This document shows positions 21,696-33,865 of a DNA stretch of 64,000 bases, piece after piece. This DNA is from Limnephilus marmoratus (taxonomy: Eukaryota > Arthropoda > Insecta > Trichoptera > Limnephilidae), in the NCBI GenBank assembly GCA_917880885.1, contig OU862928.1, forward strand, positions 14,031,721 through 14,095,720, read 5' to 3'. Both the position numbers and the translations under genes were made by a program. Numbering within the stretch: position 1 is the stretch's first letter; the number at the start of each line of letters is the position of its first letter. Under the pieces are notes generated by a model. That model was not told where the DNA came from and did not search any database. It saw only the letters and a program-made list of their open reading frames with translations.

Positions 21696-22166
21696 TTTAG
21701 TGGTATGATTCAATCATACCTTGCGTGTTCAATAATAAATACACTATTTATTATGTTTACCACAGGTTTATTTATTTAAACAAACTATAGCGATGTAAAC
21801 ACTAGCGAGTACAATACATCGAACGTAACGATATTTATGAAAGCGACACGGCGAGCAATATGTACTGACTATGTACGTTTGCAGGTAAATTCATTACTGA
21901 CCCCGGCAGCGGGCCCGTCCTCGCTTATATAGACGACGGCTCAGGAAGCAAGCAAAACACTGGTAGGTTGACAAAACGTGCCACACGATGGTTCGCGAAG
22001 GCTCGGCGCTGTATAATGAACTATATGGGTGCTAGCTCTCGATCTTTCCAGTAAGTGGCAATACCGTTACTACTGTTACGTACCGCCGTTGGTAAACAGC
22101 TCTCGTGTATTCTTCTGAGTAGGTATTTATGTACTCAGTAAGCGGGTAGCGTACCCGATCGCTACA
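21696..22166 (-). repeat. Gypsy 5' LTR
   Basis: 471 bp, nearly identical to the 3' LTR apart from an extra TTTA and one G/A difference. The minus strand continues into TGGTGACCCCCGGACG (about 21680-21695), the expected position of the tRNA primer-binding site. Confidence 0.92.
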
Positions 22167-23700
22167 TATAGAAACCTTCGTGGGCGTGCACACATCAAAT
22201 TCCCAAAGTTTGAATGAAATAGGTTAAGTCGTTTGGAAGTTATGCGCGAACATACTTTTAGGCGATTCATTTTTATTTAAAATATATATAAGAAGAAGAA
22301 GAAGATAGAAGATAGACAGAAGTTATATTTTTCATTTGGAGGGGTGCAGACATACGTTCACCGTTTGTCTCATTTTCGACTCTTGACATATAGAGTGAAA
22401 GAAAGAGAGGCAGCATTTTATATTTAAGCACAAATGCAAAATAATCAGCGCATTGACATTTCACGTTTTCAAATTTTTGGAATTCGCTCACTGTTCAATA
22501 TTACCTATGCATACTTATCACAATATTCCTGCAGCTCTTTCAAAAGATTAAAATTCGATGCATACAATTCGTTAGATGGCCGGCATAGTCCAGCGGTAAG
22601 GCTTTTGATTCGCTCAACGAAGGTCGCGGGATCGAATCCCGGCGTGGCAAATAAATTTTATTTGATTAACTTGTGTTATTTCACGATTTATTCATTTAAA
22701 AGAATATAAAGTATATTTGCGGCACGTGCCAGAGCGGAAGATACTTTTAGTATCACCCTGGTATAAGATCACCATTTAGAATTGAAACGTTGATTGAAAT
22801 GGCATAAACCGTGTTTGGTGACCAGATCTGAATAGTCAGATACTTCCCCACCTTCCTCTTCCCTATCTCCTTTCCATCCCCACTACCTTCAGCCTCACAA
22901 CATATCCCAATTGGGGATGCCATAGTCTCACTGGCTTCAGACGGGAGCAGTTGGGACTCTTGTGCGGTAATCACATAAAAATAAAAAACAAAAAAATACG
23001 AAATGTATGAGGAAAATATTTTCTTCATAATTATTTTTTTCGTGAATTTTTCGGCGTTTTCATAGCTATTCTGCTATTCGAGGCGGAGACAAATCCAATA
23101 AATCAAAGATCATAAAAATCGGTCTAGCCGTTCTCGAGTTATAAATGGTGTAACTAACCCGACTTTTTTATATATTATGATTAAAGACAATGAAGAAATC
23201 TACATTGGTTTCTCAGATATGTAAATTATACACGCATGAATTAATCAAATTGTTTAATAATGATTTCCCTAAAATAAAATAAATAGATAAATAAATAAAA
23301 TTACCCACGAGTTAAAATAATCCTATCTCCTATCTCACACTTTAAAACTCAGATATGCTACACCGTAGAGTAAAAAATACAAAAAGTAGCTTGTGGGCGT
23401 GTTTCTTGATTAGAATTACAGGCCAAATTTGTAGGTACATTTCCAAACAAAACTGTATTTCACCTTGACTATAAAATTCAAATGGGATAGTGAAATACAA
23501 TTTCAGCCATGTTTGAGAGATACAGACCGTGTTAAATTGTCTAGAACCCAAAGTTACTAAGTCAGGAGCACATTTGTTTCCATTCAAATTTGCATGGAAG
23601 GCACTTCTTGAGTTATATTATGTGGAAAAGAAAAAAGAAAAAAGAATATGTTGTAAACGAAGAGAAACCACGGGAAAACTTATGATGCATTTATTTCCAG
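22167..23700. repeat. Unit B upstream intron/repeat block
   Basis: Paralogous to 31272-33439, and its 3' part to 38700-39350. Contains a tRNA-like stretch, the TTCTCGAGTTATAAATGGTGT repeat, and the immediate intron upstream of exon B. No other coding sequence. The strong B/C match over more than 1 kb is the core evidence for segmental duplication. Confidence 0.8.
22576..22649 (+). repeat. tRNA-like sequence (pseudo-tRNA), copy 1
   Basis: A-box-like TAGTCCAGCGG and B-box-like GGATCGAATCC are correctly spaced, with a CGGG/CCCG T stem. The acceptor arms do not pair well. Paralogue at 32031-32103 in unit C. Probably a tRNA-derived remnant and not a working tRNA. Confidence 0.45.
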
Positions 23701-23904
23701 TTACCTGTGAACTGAAGACATCATATTATTATACTGTGAACTACAAGTGCAGCGATAACTTTTCACCCATACCTTGCTCAAAAAAGATAGCATATGGGAA
23801 TTCCATTTACTTTGCTTGTAAGCAAGGTTACAGCCACGTTGGAGGAACGCAAGGGTGGTTTACCTGCGAAGGCGGTCATTGGGACATACCCTGGTGCTCT
23901 CCAA
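23701..23904 (+). CDS. CCP-like (sushi/Wonton) exon B
   Basis: 204-bp internal exon, acceptor TTATTTCCAG|TT, donor CCAA|GTAAGT, phase 1 at both ends (68 codons), the classic symmetric form of a shuffled extracellular module. Six cysteines: TCELKTS, YKCSD, IPCSKK, FACKQGYSHVGG, WFTCEGG and PWCSPS, plus GGHWD. The spacing CKQGY...G...TC...W..PWC matches the CCP/sushi pattern. The two extra cysteines suit the related 'Wonton' domain of insect modular serine proteases, which is inference. Expected to be secreted and disulfide-bonded; would adjoin other modules upstream of a protease domain encoded further right. Confidence 0.75.
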
Positions 23905-25182
23905 GTAAGTCAAATGCTCAGTTCAATAATTTTTTTTAATTCATAAGTACTTCTATTTGAATTCCGATTTTGTTTTCGTGAATGCTTGAATAAGTACAAA
24001 TCTTGGTAGTTGAAAATAACCTACTTACCCACATCCGATCGAGCCGTAATTTATTTATACTAAGTTCTTCCAGATGTGTTCACTCGCGTCAGAAAAATCC
24101 GGTTATAAAAATTCAGTCAAAACACAAATAGTTTAAAAATATCATAAATCAATCAGTCAAATTATGAAAACTGAATGTACCAGGACTGAATTTATGGAAA
24201 GCGTGAGGTAGGAGAGGAATTCGGGAGGGAGGAATGGAATTCGGGATGGGGGAGGGGTATCGCGGGATGGGAGGAAGCGGAAGAGGGGAGTGGAGAAAAG
24301 GGAGGCTGAGTGGGAACGCGTGAGAGGAAGGGGATGCAGGAGAGGAAGGGGTGGCGGAAGGGGAATGGGAGGAATGGGAAAAGACAAGCAGGGAGAAACG
24401 ATTTCTTTACCAAGTGGCATAGCAACATTTGGGATGGTCCGATGCTCTGTGGGGGACCCGCTTACACAGCTCGGGTGTAAACTGTGCACCCTAAAGTTAA
24501 ACCTTAGACAAACGGATTTTCAATACTTTGTTTGTATGGAAACACTATGATATGATACAAAACGCATGCCGGCAACTCTCTAGTAACCAGTAAACCATTC
24601 ATTTATTCAGAATGAAATTATTAATGTTCTCAAAAGTTGTCTTGAAAGAAGTTCAATCCTGTGATGTCTTAAACGAAAGCATTCCTTTGTTAAGAACATT
24701 ATGAACTAAATATGCAATTTGGCTTTCCTGAAACGGGAATCCTTACCAGTTGGACAGGCAAACCATCATTTTGTAATGTATTGTAACATATTATATACGT
24801 AAATAAATAAATAGATAAAATAAAAAGTAAATACGTATTTGTAAATTAAAATGTGTTTGGAGATTAGTGTATTGTGTATTGCTACATTAAGCACGGGGAA
24901 TGTTTGAAAATACCTTCTGTAAAGCCCCGCGAAGGTTTATGGATCATTCCAACCACATGACAATTGCGTCGACATTTCTTTTTTCTTATTTATTATCAAG
25001 AATATCGCGTACCACGATATATTTTAACCTTTTCGACGCAATCGCATTTTTTGTAAGGGTCATTATTCAACTTTGCACTATTGTACATGTAAACATTATA
25101 CTTCCCTGATCGTAATTTCATTAGTGCTTTCACACTTTTCTCCTCTTATTAAAAATGTATTAAATGATTACTGCACTGCATA
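23905..25182. repeat. Unit B intron with polypurine tract
   Basis: Paralogous to 9756-10529 plus 12200-12450 and to 37620-38600. A G/A-rich tract of about 200 bp lies at 24195-24390. It contains the uninterrupted version (about 24060-24110) of the site where the 33817-37619 LINE landed in unit C. No gene. Confidence 0.8.
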
Positions 25183-26936
25183 AATACAATAGTACTAAAT
25201 TCCAGGAAGTCGCAACCATTCCGGACCTAGGGGTATTATTTGATAAAAAATTTACTTTCACAGCTCATATCGACAACATCATTTCTAGATCCCTGAAAAT
25301 GCTAGGATTTATCAAACGGAATAGTAAACATTTAAAAAATTCCGTATCAAAAATAACGCTGTACAACTCCTTCACCCGCAACGTGTTGGAGTACACAAGT
25401 GCTGTATGGAGTCCAACCTACAAAGTTCATATTTAGCGAACAGAGCTGGTTCAAAAACATTTTATGTACCACCTAGCATATTCCAATAGGCGAGCTCGAT
25501 CACTTCCTCACTACACCGATAGACTAAAATTCTACAATGTACACACCTTTAAACACATAAGACTAAATATAGATTTAAATTTTTTAAGAAGGCATTACCA
25601 GAGAAAACCAGAAATGTGTCATTTTCAAATCAGATTTTAGACTTATTGACTCTTTTCCACAAAAAAATATAAATGGATTTCGAAAGATTGTTCTTTTATC
25701 TAGCATTCGCATGTAATACATTTTGAGATTTTTTACTACACCGATAGACTAAAATTCTACAATGTACACACCTTTAAATACATAAGACTAAATATAGATT
25801 TAAATTTTTTAAGAGGGCATTACCAGAGAAAACCAGAAATGTGTCATTTTCAAATCAGATTTTAGACTTATTGACTCTTTTCCACAAAAAAAATATAAAT
25901 GGATTTCGAAAGATTGTTCTTTTATCTAGCATTCGCATGTAATACATTTTGAGATTTTTTTTAATTTTTAGTATAATAAGGTTATTCCATAGGTCGTTGA
26001 CAGATTTGTTAAATTTTCAAAAAAGATTTTGTATTATACCACACCCATTTCAAATAATATAATCTTGCAGTAAAATAAATCAATATATTATATAGCAAAC
26101 GCATGTTTTAGAATTTTAATTTTAGTTTCAATAAAATCATTAAAAAATATGTACGTACATGTGTTTCTTGATGAAAATTGGTCCATTTGTGTATTTATTT
26201 GCGCACTTACAAACTAATATATTTCAAATTATTTTAACATTCTTATTAAATTTAGACATTATTAAAAAATTATAAATACTTATAATCAAAAAATAACTAC
26301 AAAAAGTACATTATTTTAATAGTTTTATCATCACGCCTTTCAGCATTTTTTGATGAAGGAATAAATTAAAGCTAATTTGAATTGAAATAAATTCGGTATT
26401 GAGTTAAAATTAAAAAAAGCTGGTACGGAGAATAATTAATCTTTCTCATTGTAGCCAGGGCGGGCTGCCCTTTTCTACTTCAACAAATCAGGTTCAATGT
26501 TCCTAGAATTGGTTCACGATTTGTAAATTATGTTCCGTTAAATATTACAAAATATCGAACTAAGCTTTGACGAGAATGTGCCGTAATTTTAATGAAGCTC
26601 ATAAAAAACATTCCATTAATTTGACAATGTCATCATTGGCCAACTTCAAATCATCGCTTAACAAGATTTAAAGCTCCCTGTTACGTGTATATTGTTCTAT
26701 AAACTTATAAACCTATTTATTGTTCTAAAAACTTGTTAAAAAATTATTATTGTTTTTTAATATATGGTATTTGTGTGCGTGAATGTATGTAATGTATATG
26801 TAAGTATTATGTTATCAATGTTGTGTTTGTCTTTATTTAGTGATAGCATCAACCATGTTCAGTGTAATTGTATCTGTGAAAGCTCTGATGTAAGTCACTG
26901 TTGACAAACCTTATAAATAAAAAATAAAAAAATGTA
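25183..26936 (+). mobile_element. 5'-truncated LINE fragment in unit B
   Basis: Encodes the post-catalytic RT region only (VATIPDLGVLFDKKFTFTAH, then KMLGFIKRNSKH and VLEYTSAVWSPTY) and then runs through decayed C-terminal sequence and a long 3' UTR to an A-rich tail at about 26915-26935. The uninterrupted paralogue at 12435-12480 shows it is an insertion. Not functional. Confidence 0.8.
25510..25960. repeat. 225-bp tandem duplication inside LINE fragment
   Basis: Two adjacent copies (25510-25734, 25735-25960) beginning ACTACACCGATAGAC differ at only a few positions. The duplicate lies inside the 3' portion of the LINE. Confidence 0.9.
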
Positions 26937-27116
26937 ATGATATATTATGGAATGGCATATAATATATTTTTTATATTTATTGTAAAAAAGAAAAGAAATT
27001 ATGCACAATAATAATATGTTACATATCAATCAATAACAGTTTTAAATTACACAGTTAGTAGAGAAATAATCTTGGGTCTAACTGGGGAGCTGGTCTATTT
27101 ACTTATGTTATACTAG
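26937..27116. repeat. Unit B intron, short segment
   Basis: Matches 12490-12615 of unit A, including the ACAGTTTTAAATTAC and TAGTAGAGAAATAATC blocks. Non-coding. Confidence 0.7.
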
Positions 27117-27706
27117 CTGACCCGGCCACGCGTTGCTGTGGCTAATAAAATACTTTGTAAATTCCAACCTTTGTAACCACCGCCGAGTTCATCGCGAAGA
27201 GATCATCAGTGCGGTTTGCACGTGAGGTAGCTCGTCGCCCATTTGATTGACTTCGACGATCTATGTCAGCTCGTCTTTTCCTTGGCATATTAAAACAGTA
27301 AATAAAGTTCTCACGCACTGACAAACATCTATCTTTTATGGATAGCTTACTATACACAAAAATGTGTATAGTAAGCTATCCATAAAAGATAGATGTTTGC
27401 CTTCGCGGACTTTTTTGTAGATCTATAAAAGAGGAATATTCCACCATTAATTGTTTTGTAATATCCCAAAAGGATTAGGCAGCGTTTTCGATGAAAGCTA
27501 CCAGGCGGCTGGACTTTTTTCCGACACTTCTAACAATTATCGTTATGTTTCAACCAATTTACACAAAAACCTTCCTCACGAAACACTCTATTTATTGGTG
27601 AAAACCGCATGAAAATCCATTCAGTAGTTTTCGAGTTTATCGCGAACAGACAGACAGACAGACAGACGGCGCGGGGGACTTTACTTTATAATATGTAGAG
27701 ATAGAG
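27117..27706. mobile_element. AGCTGACCCGGC-type non-coding insertion
   Basis: Begins TAGCTGACCCGGCCACGCGT and ends after a CAGACAGACAGA run and ATGTAGAGATAGAG, the layout of a very common insect dispersed repeat. It is absent from the paralogous site at about 12610-12640, so it is an insertion. A local inverted repeat (27329-27355 against 27362-27390) lies inside. Confidence 0.65.
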
Positions 27707-28851
27707 ATATTTAAAATAATAAAGTGTTTGAGATAAAGTATTTGCGATTAATACTGATTATAGGTAGTATGCATAGTTACAAAAATAGAAAAGAATACTT
27801 TCAAAGTTACTCCAAACTTTTCCAAATTATTGGACAAAAAGTAGAAATATTATAATAATAATATAATAGCAACAGAATAAAAAACATACGTGTTTGAGAT
27901 AAAGTATTCGGGAATAATACTGATTATAGGTAGTATGTATGCAATGTATAGTTACAAAAATTCAAAAGAATACTTACAAAATTACTCCAAACTACGAGTA
28001 TTATAAAATATTGGACAATAAGAAAAAAATACATATAATCCAATAGCAACAGAATAATAATATATATAAAATAATAGCAACAAAATATCAGGTACTACCT
28101 CATGTTATAGTAATGCAATATCTTTTAGTTAATTACTGTTTAACTTAGAGATACATAATAATATATTGGCACTTGCTGGTCTCGGCATGCGTTGCAATAC
28201 CATTCAAAGAAATAAATTCATTCTCCCTGCATGTCCTTTCCCGTGCGTCTCTGTTCCCTTCCACCTTCCCCGCACTTTTCCCTCCTTCGACTCTTCCACT
28301 TCGCAAACCCCACCTCTCCCGTTCCCCTTCTTCCTGCCTTTCCCCCCGGCCGCTAAAATATATGAAATACACACATTTTCATTTATACAAATTTCAAAAC
28401 GTCAGAATTTACCATTACCTATGTGTTATTCTGATGTATAAAATACATTATTGTAAAGTTTCATTAAAATTCATTCACTCGTTTTTGCGTGAAAGAGTAA
28501 CAAACACACATACATCCATACAAACTTTCGCATTAATAATATTACTAGCTTTTTCCCGCGGCCTCGCTCTAATGGTATTAGGAGGGTTACCACTCGCCCT
28601 CCTTCCCCCCTCCCCCCCTCCCCCCTCGCCTCTTTCCCTCCACCCTCCCGCATTCCATACATTAATTCCCTGTGCATTCAGTTTTCGAACTGCTCGCCTA
28701 CCACCTATTGCAATTTTTTAAAAAAATATCATAAAGCCAGAGCTGTGAGCTATAGCCTATATGTTACTCTGATGTATGAGCTCTATTATTGTAAAGTTTC
28801 ATTAAAATCCATTCTGCAGTTTTTGCGTCAAAGAGTATTAAACATACATAC
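27707..28851. repeat. Unit B repeats with polypyrimidine tracts
   Basis: Matches 12620-13380. Internally repeats the GTGTTTGAGATAAAGTATT block and carries C/T-rich tracts at 28225-28350 and 28590-28680. The long ORF over the second tract (28173-28721) is low-complexity and not credible as a gene. Confidence 0.65.
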
Positions 28852-29983
28852 TATATCGAACGTGTCATAGGAATACGTGTGCATTGAACGAGTGCGCGAA
28901 AGCATATGACAACCCTGGAAATTCAAGATTGGAATTTACGCTGTCACAGAGTACCGTGCCGCGAGCACGACAATCTGAGTGCTGCTATTGGCTACCGGAA
29001 TAATGTGCATGTGGTGCCCCTTCCAAATGATTTGTCTACAACGCAATTATGTCCTTTAACTAACTAATCAATTAAAAACATTAATGAAATTGATAATGAA
29101 TACGTGCGGCAGCCTCATTGGACTGGAAAACACATCTAAATAACCACCTAATACTTCCACAATGGAGTCTAGACAGCAATGATCAACGCCAAGGAATTGG
29201 CTGTCTATTTACGTCACCCCCACCATGCGACCAGCCGAGCCACTATTGGTCAATTCTGAACAAAGGAAAAATCTGAATCGTAAATATTTACGACAGCGAA
29301 TTCATGTTCCGAAAAATTTGGAGCTCAATTTCGAGAAATTGGGAATAATTTGGATCAAGAAATAAACATCATCACCTAAAAATGAGTATATGCTACAAAA
29401 ACAATCCAAAAACTGACGTCTATCAGTGATTGTTGCACTTTAAGAAAAATATTTACTGTTTAAAATTGTACCTTATATCACATATGTATACTTGTACCTT
29501 TTCTTGTAAACACAATAAAAATGATGTGAGGCTTTGGTATCCTAAGTTGGTAAAATCATGGCAAAAACTATCACACATAATTTTGACACAGCTGACTTCC
29601 AATCGTAGCGACCAGGGAAATTACCAAAAACAAGTACCTTAGAAAAATTAAGGAGGTTCTGTCCCCCAAAAGTCCGACCTGAGTTTGCCCTATAAAAATA
29701 GAAGTCAAACCGGTAGGAAGTCAGTTCAAAACTATCAGCCAAGAAGAAAGATACCAACTCAAGATACCAACAGTCTCCCACAGTCTCCAAAGTGAAAAAT
29801 ATTTATTTTAATCCAGTACTCAAATCAGTTTTGCCATTATACCTAGAAGCATTTTTTGTCAAAGTAGTAAATTCATTTAAAAGACCAGTGGCGTTCCAAA
29901 ATCCACTGGCGTACGAAACTCCATTGGCGTGTCATTGTGGCCAGCTCCATATTATATTTAGTTTATGTACAAACGTCTAGTAC
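28852..29983 (+). mobile_element. Probable solo LTR-like insertion
   Basis: About 1.13 kb absent from unit A (13360-13390) and flanked by ACATAC on both sides (28846-28851, 29984-29989), though the flank is itself a CATA-rich microsatellite. Contains TATAAAAATA (29691-29700) with an AGTCAGTTC initiator-like motif about 30 nt on, as in an LTR promoter. No open frame of note. TG...CA ends are not clear, so the boundaries are tentative. Confidence 0.4.
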
Positions 29984-31350
29984 ACATACTTCCATACACC
30001 CATACAAACTTTCGTCTTTATTTATTTATTTTATTTATTTATTAAAAGAGACACAGTTTATATAAAAAAGTTGAACTTGAAAAGGTAAAGATCACATGAA
30101 TGGAAGGAATAAAGATAAATATTAGTAAAAATAATGCATTACAATAGAAGAGAAAATTTTTAAAGTTGCAGATGGCATAATATAGTATGCATAATTTACA
30201 AAATTTACATAAAAACAATTCATTATGATATTAGTTGGATATATTTATTTACACTGGGTTTTACAGATGTTCACACTACTTATGTGAGAACAATCCAGTT
30301 GTAAAACTCAGTTATTACACAATTATATTAGTAAGAAGTAAATTGATTTTTTCTTTTGGAGCGGTGAAGACATACCTATGTACGTTCACTGTTTGTCTCA
30401 TTTTCGACTGTTGACATTTAATGTGTGAGAAAGAGGGGCAGCATTATATGTTTAAGAACAAAAGCAAAACAATCGGCGCATTGAAATCTGAGGTTTTTAA
30501 ATTTTTGTAATTCACTCACTACGACAATATTGCTGCAGCTCTTTCAAAAGATTAGAATTCGTTCCATACAAAATGTACGAGGAAAAGAATTTTCTTCATT
30601 AATATTTTTATCGAGAATTTTTGAGATGATGATATCGAGATGTTTTAATAGCTATTCTGCTATTAAAACATCCAACAAAACAAATATCATAAAAATCGGT
30701 CCCGCCGTTCTCGAGTTATAAATGATGTAACTAACCCGACTTTGTTTTACATATTAACTCGCTGACCCGGCGAACTTTGTACTGCCTCAGAATTAATAAT
30801 TGTTGTTTTAACTTATTAGATTCTCAGCTTCTCTCGCATGGTATTAGGGGGAAATTACTGTATAAAGAATTTTACAAAGGGAATAATTTTTTTTTCCGGG
30901 ATGAAAGGTAGAAATATATTATCATTTATATTATCATAGCAAGTTCCCGGTATGCGTTGCAATGCCACTTAACAAAGAAATTGTTTCTCCCTTCGTGTCC
31001 TTACCCATTCGTCCCATTCCCAATCCCCTTCCACCTCCCCTTCCTCACCCGCGTCCCCTTCCCCTCTCACGTTCCCACTCCGACTTCCCTCTCCACTTCT
31101 CCCGCCCCGCGAACCCCCCACTCGAGTTCCACTCCCGCTCCTGGGTTTCCTTTCTCCCTCTCGCATTCCATTCATTCAGTCCCGGTACATTCAGTTTTCA
31201 AATAGCTCATATGCCACCTATTGCAATTTTTTATACAAATTTCATAATGCCAGAGCTCAACAGTATATATAGAAACCTTTGCCGGCGTGCACACATCAAA
31301 TTCCCAAAGTTTGAATGAAATAGGTTAAGTCGTTCGGAAGTTATGCGCGA
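29984..31350. repeat. Unit B/C junction repeats
   Basis: 29990-30330 repeats the LINE 3'-UTR-like block of 13390-13770. 30340-30750 repeats 14540-14983, and 30750-31270 repeats 17124-17658 including the polypyrimidine tract. The sites 30747-30755 and 31264-31276 are the uninterrupted versions of the foldback and Gypsy target sites. No gene. Confidence 0.85.
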
Positions 31351-31731
31351 TACGTAGAACATAGATACACAACCTAGATACACAACCAGGGCAATAAACC
31401 AAAATATTCTAGCTACAGCCGGTTTGAAAACATCTTTTGGACAAAGAAATATGAAATTCAATGCGACAAAACTATACAACGCTCTACCAACTCAAACAAA
31501 AAAATAACAGAAATAAATAAATTTAAAACAAAAGTAAAAATATGGTTGAGAGAACAAAGTGAAAATGAACTATCAAACATACTGAAGACCTTGTAAAGAC
31601 AACTGGAAACTAAATACAAATGTGGAAAAACTACAGGCCGCCTCAGAACAGGAAACCCGGGTGAGGAGGACTGTGAAAAAAAAAATAATGTACTTTATAT
31701 TAGCTTAATATAATATAATTTATAAATTTAT
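31351..31731 (+). pseudogene. LINE RT C-terminal fragment in unit C
   Basis: Inserted between two blocks that are contiguous in unit B (about 22250). Two frames together show a typical LINE C-terminus (MKFNATKLYNALP, then INKFKTKVKIWLREQSENEL) with a frameshift between them. 5' truncated, no catalytic part. Confidence 0.7.
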
Positions 31732-33035
31732 ACGATTCATTTTTATTTAAATATATATAAGAAGAAGATAGATAGAAGTTGTATTTTTCCATTAGAGGGG
31801 TGCAGACATACGTTCACCGTTTGTCTCATTTTCGACTGTTGACATTTAGAGTGAAAAAAAGAGAGAGCATTTTATGTTTAAGAACAAAAGCAAAATAATC
31901 AGCGCATTGACATTTCACGTTTTTGGATTTTTGGAATTCGCTCATTATTCAATATTACCTATGTATACTTATCATAATATTCCTGCAGTTCTTTCAAAAG
32001 ATTAGAATTCGTTGCATACAATTCGTTAGACGGCCGGCGTAGTCCAGCGGTAAGGCTTTTGATTTGTACACCGAAGGTTGCGGGATCGAATCCCGGCGTG
32101 GAAAATAAATTTTATTTGATTAATTTGTGTTATTTCACGATTTATTAATTTAAAATAATATAAAGTATATTTGCGGCACGTTCCAGAGCGGAAGATACTT
32201 TCAGAATCGCCCTGGTATAAGACCACCATTTATTGAATTGAAACGTTGATTTAACCGTGTTTGGTTAACAGATCTGGATAGTCAGGTACTTCCCCACTTT
32301 CCTCTTCCCTATCTCATTTCCCTCCCCACTACCTTCAGCCTCACAACATACCCCAATTGGGGATACCATAGTCTCACTGACTTCAGACGGGAGCAGTTGG
32401 GATTCTTGTACGGTAAATCATATAAAAAAAATACAAAATGTATGTGGAAAAGATTTTCTTCGTAATTATTTTTTTGTGAATTTTCCGACGTTTTCATAGA
32501 TATTCTGCTATTCGAGGCGGAAGCAAATCCAAAAAATCAAAGATCATAAAAATCGGTCCAGCTGTTCTCGAGTTATAAATGGTGTAATTAACCCGACTTT
32601 TTTATATATTAAGTTTAAAGACAATGAAGAAATCTACATTGGTTTCTCAGATAGGTAAATAATACATGCATGAATTAATCAAATTGTAAACTGTTTATTT
32701 ACCTGTAATAAAATAAATAAAATCACCTACGAGTTAAAATTATCTATCACACTCTTCAAAACTCACAATTGCTACACCGTAGAATAAACAATACAAAAAG
32801 TAGCTTGTGTGCGTGTTTCTTGATTAGAATTACAGGCCAAATTTGTTGGACATTTCCAAACAAAACTGTATTTCACCTTGACTATAAAATTCAAATGCGA
32901 TGGCGTAATACAATTTCAGCCATGTTTGAGAGATACAGACCGTGTTAAATTGTCTAGAACCAAAAGGTACTAAGTCAGGAGCACATTTGTTTCCATTTAA
33001 ATTTGCATGGAAGGCACTACTAGATTTATATTATA
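31732..33035. repeat. Unit C upstream intron/repeat block
   Basis: Close paralogue of 22260-23620, including a second copy of the tRNA-like stretch at 32031-32103. Non-coding. Confidence 0.8.
32031..32103 (+). repeat. tRNA-like sequence (pseudo-tRNA), copy 2
   Basis: Paralogue of 22576-22649 with substitutions in the anticodon region. A and B boxes are kept but the acceptor pairing is poor. Its presence in both units shows it predates the duplication. Confidence 0.45.
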
Positions 33036-33390
33036 TTTTTATATTTATATTTATTTATTTAAACGCCATAGCATGGCTTTTACATTGAAGTGAGTACATG
33101 GTATTATAAGTATACAGTGGTACACAGGAGATTATCAATAATAACAAAGTAGAAATGAACATTTAACAAAGTAGCAAGTATTTAGGTGAAGGATACTATT
33201 ATGTGTTACTAAACTACTGTTACTATACAAAAAAAAATAATATCAATGTTATAATAACAGAGAACATAAAATTTAGATAGGATTATTTAGAATAAAAAAG
33301 ATGTACCTAAACAAAGGGGACTTGTCAAAAAGTTGTCAACAGTATTTATAAGCACTAAATAGAGTAAATTTGCATTGAGTTGTAAAGAAA
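33036..33390 (-). mobile_element. LINE 3'-UTR insertion before exon C
   Basis: Begins with a TTTATTTATTTAAACGCC tail and a GGCTTTTACATTGAAG block like the other minus-strand LINE 3' ends. It interrupts sequence that is continuous upstream of exons B and D (23620-23670, 39265-39310). Non-coding, strongly 5' truncated; it lies only about 50 bp upstream of the exon acceptor. Confidence 0.7.
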
Positions 33391-33439
33391 ATAGAAGAGA
33401 AACCGCGGGAAATTTTTTTGATGCATTATTTATTTCCAG

Positions 33440-33640
33440 TCACCTGTGAACTGAAGACATCAAATACTGTGGACGTATGGTGCCGCGATTCTAACTCTTC
33501 ACCCATACCTTGCTCAAATAAGATAGCCTATGGGAATTCCATTTACTTTGCATGTAAGGAAGGTTATAGCCACGTTGGAGGAACGCAAAGGTGGTTTACC
33601 TGCGGAGGCGGCCATTGGGACATACCCATCTGCTCTCCAA
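33440..33640 (+). CDS. CCP-like (sushi/Wonton) exon C
   Basis: 201-bp exon, acceptor TATTTCCAG|TC, donor CCAA|GTAAGT, phase 1 both sides (67 codons). Cysteines in TCELKTSN, VWCRDS, IPCSNK, FACKEGYSHVGG, FTCGGG and PICSPS are all kept, with GGHWDIP. Most like exon B; the last motif is ICSPS where the others have WCSPS. The exon is open and splice sites are consensus, but a LINE fragment lies just upstream and a full-length LINE sits 176 bp downstream in the following intron. Confidence 0.75.
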
Positions 33641-33865
33641 GTAAGTCAAATGCTCAGTTCAATCATTTTTTAATTTATAAGTACTTCTAATTGTATTCCG
33701 ATTTTGTTTTCGTGAATGCGTGAATAAGTGCAAATCTTGGTAGTTGAAAATAACTTACTTACCAACATCCGATTGAGCCGTCGTTTATTTATACTGAGTT
33801 CTTACAGATATGTTCATTGTGACATCTTGTCGAACGGACGTAATAACCAGTGCTCCACATTAAAC

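Larger units (their letters stand above)
17659..22166 (-). mobile_element. Gypsy-type LTR retrotransposon, recent, internally deleted
   Basis: 4.5-kb minus-strand element with LTRs at 17659-18125 and 21696-22166 and a TATA/TATA target duplication (17655-17658, 22167-22170). The empty site is preserved at 31264-31276. The LTRs differ by one visible substitution and one 4-bp TTTA indel, so insertion is recent. Gene order is gag remnant, PR, RT, RNase H, INT; no env. The capsid part of gag is missing and pol has two frameshifts, so it would depend on other copies to move. Confidence 0.95.

Noticed and set aside
22576..22649. Functional tRNA gene
   Set aside because: A and B boxes are present but the acceptor arms do not pair; better seen as tRNA-derived repeat.
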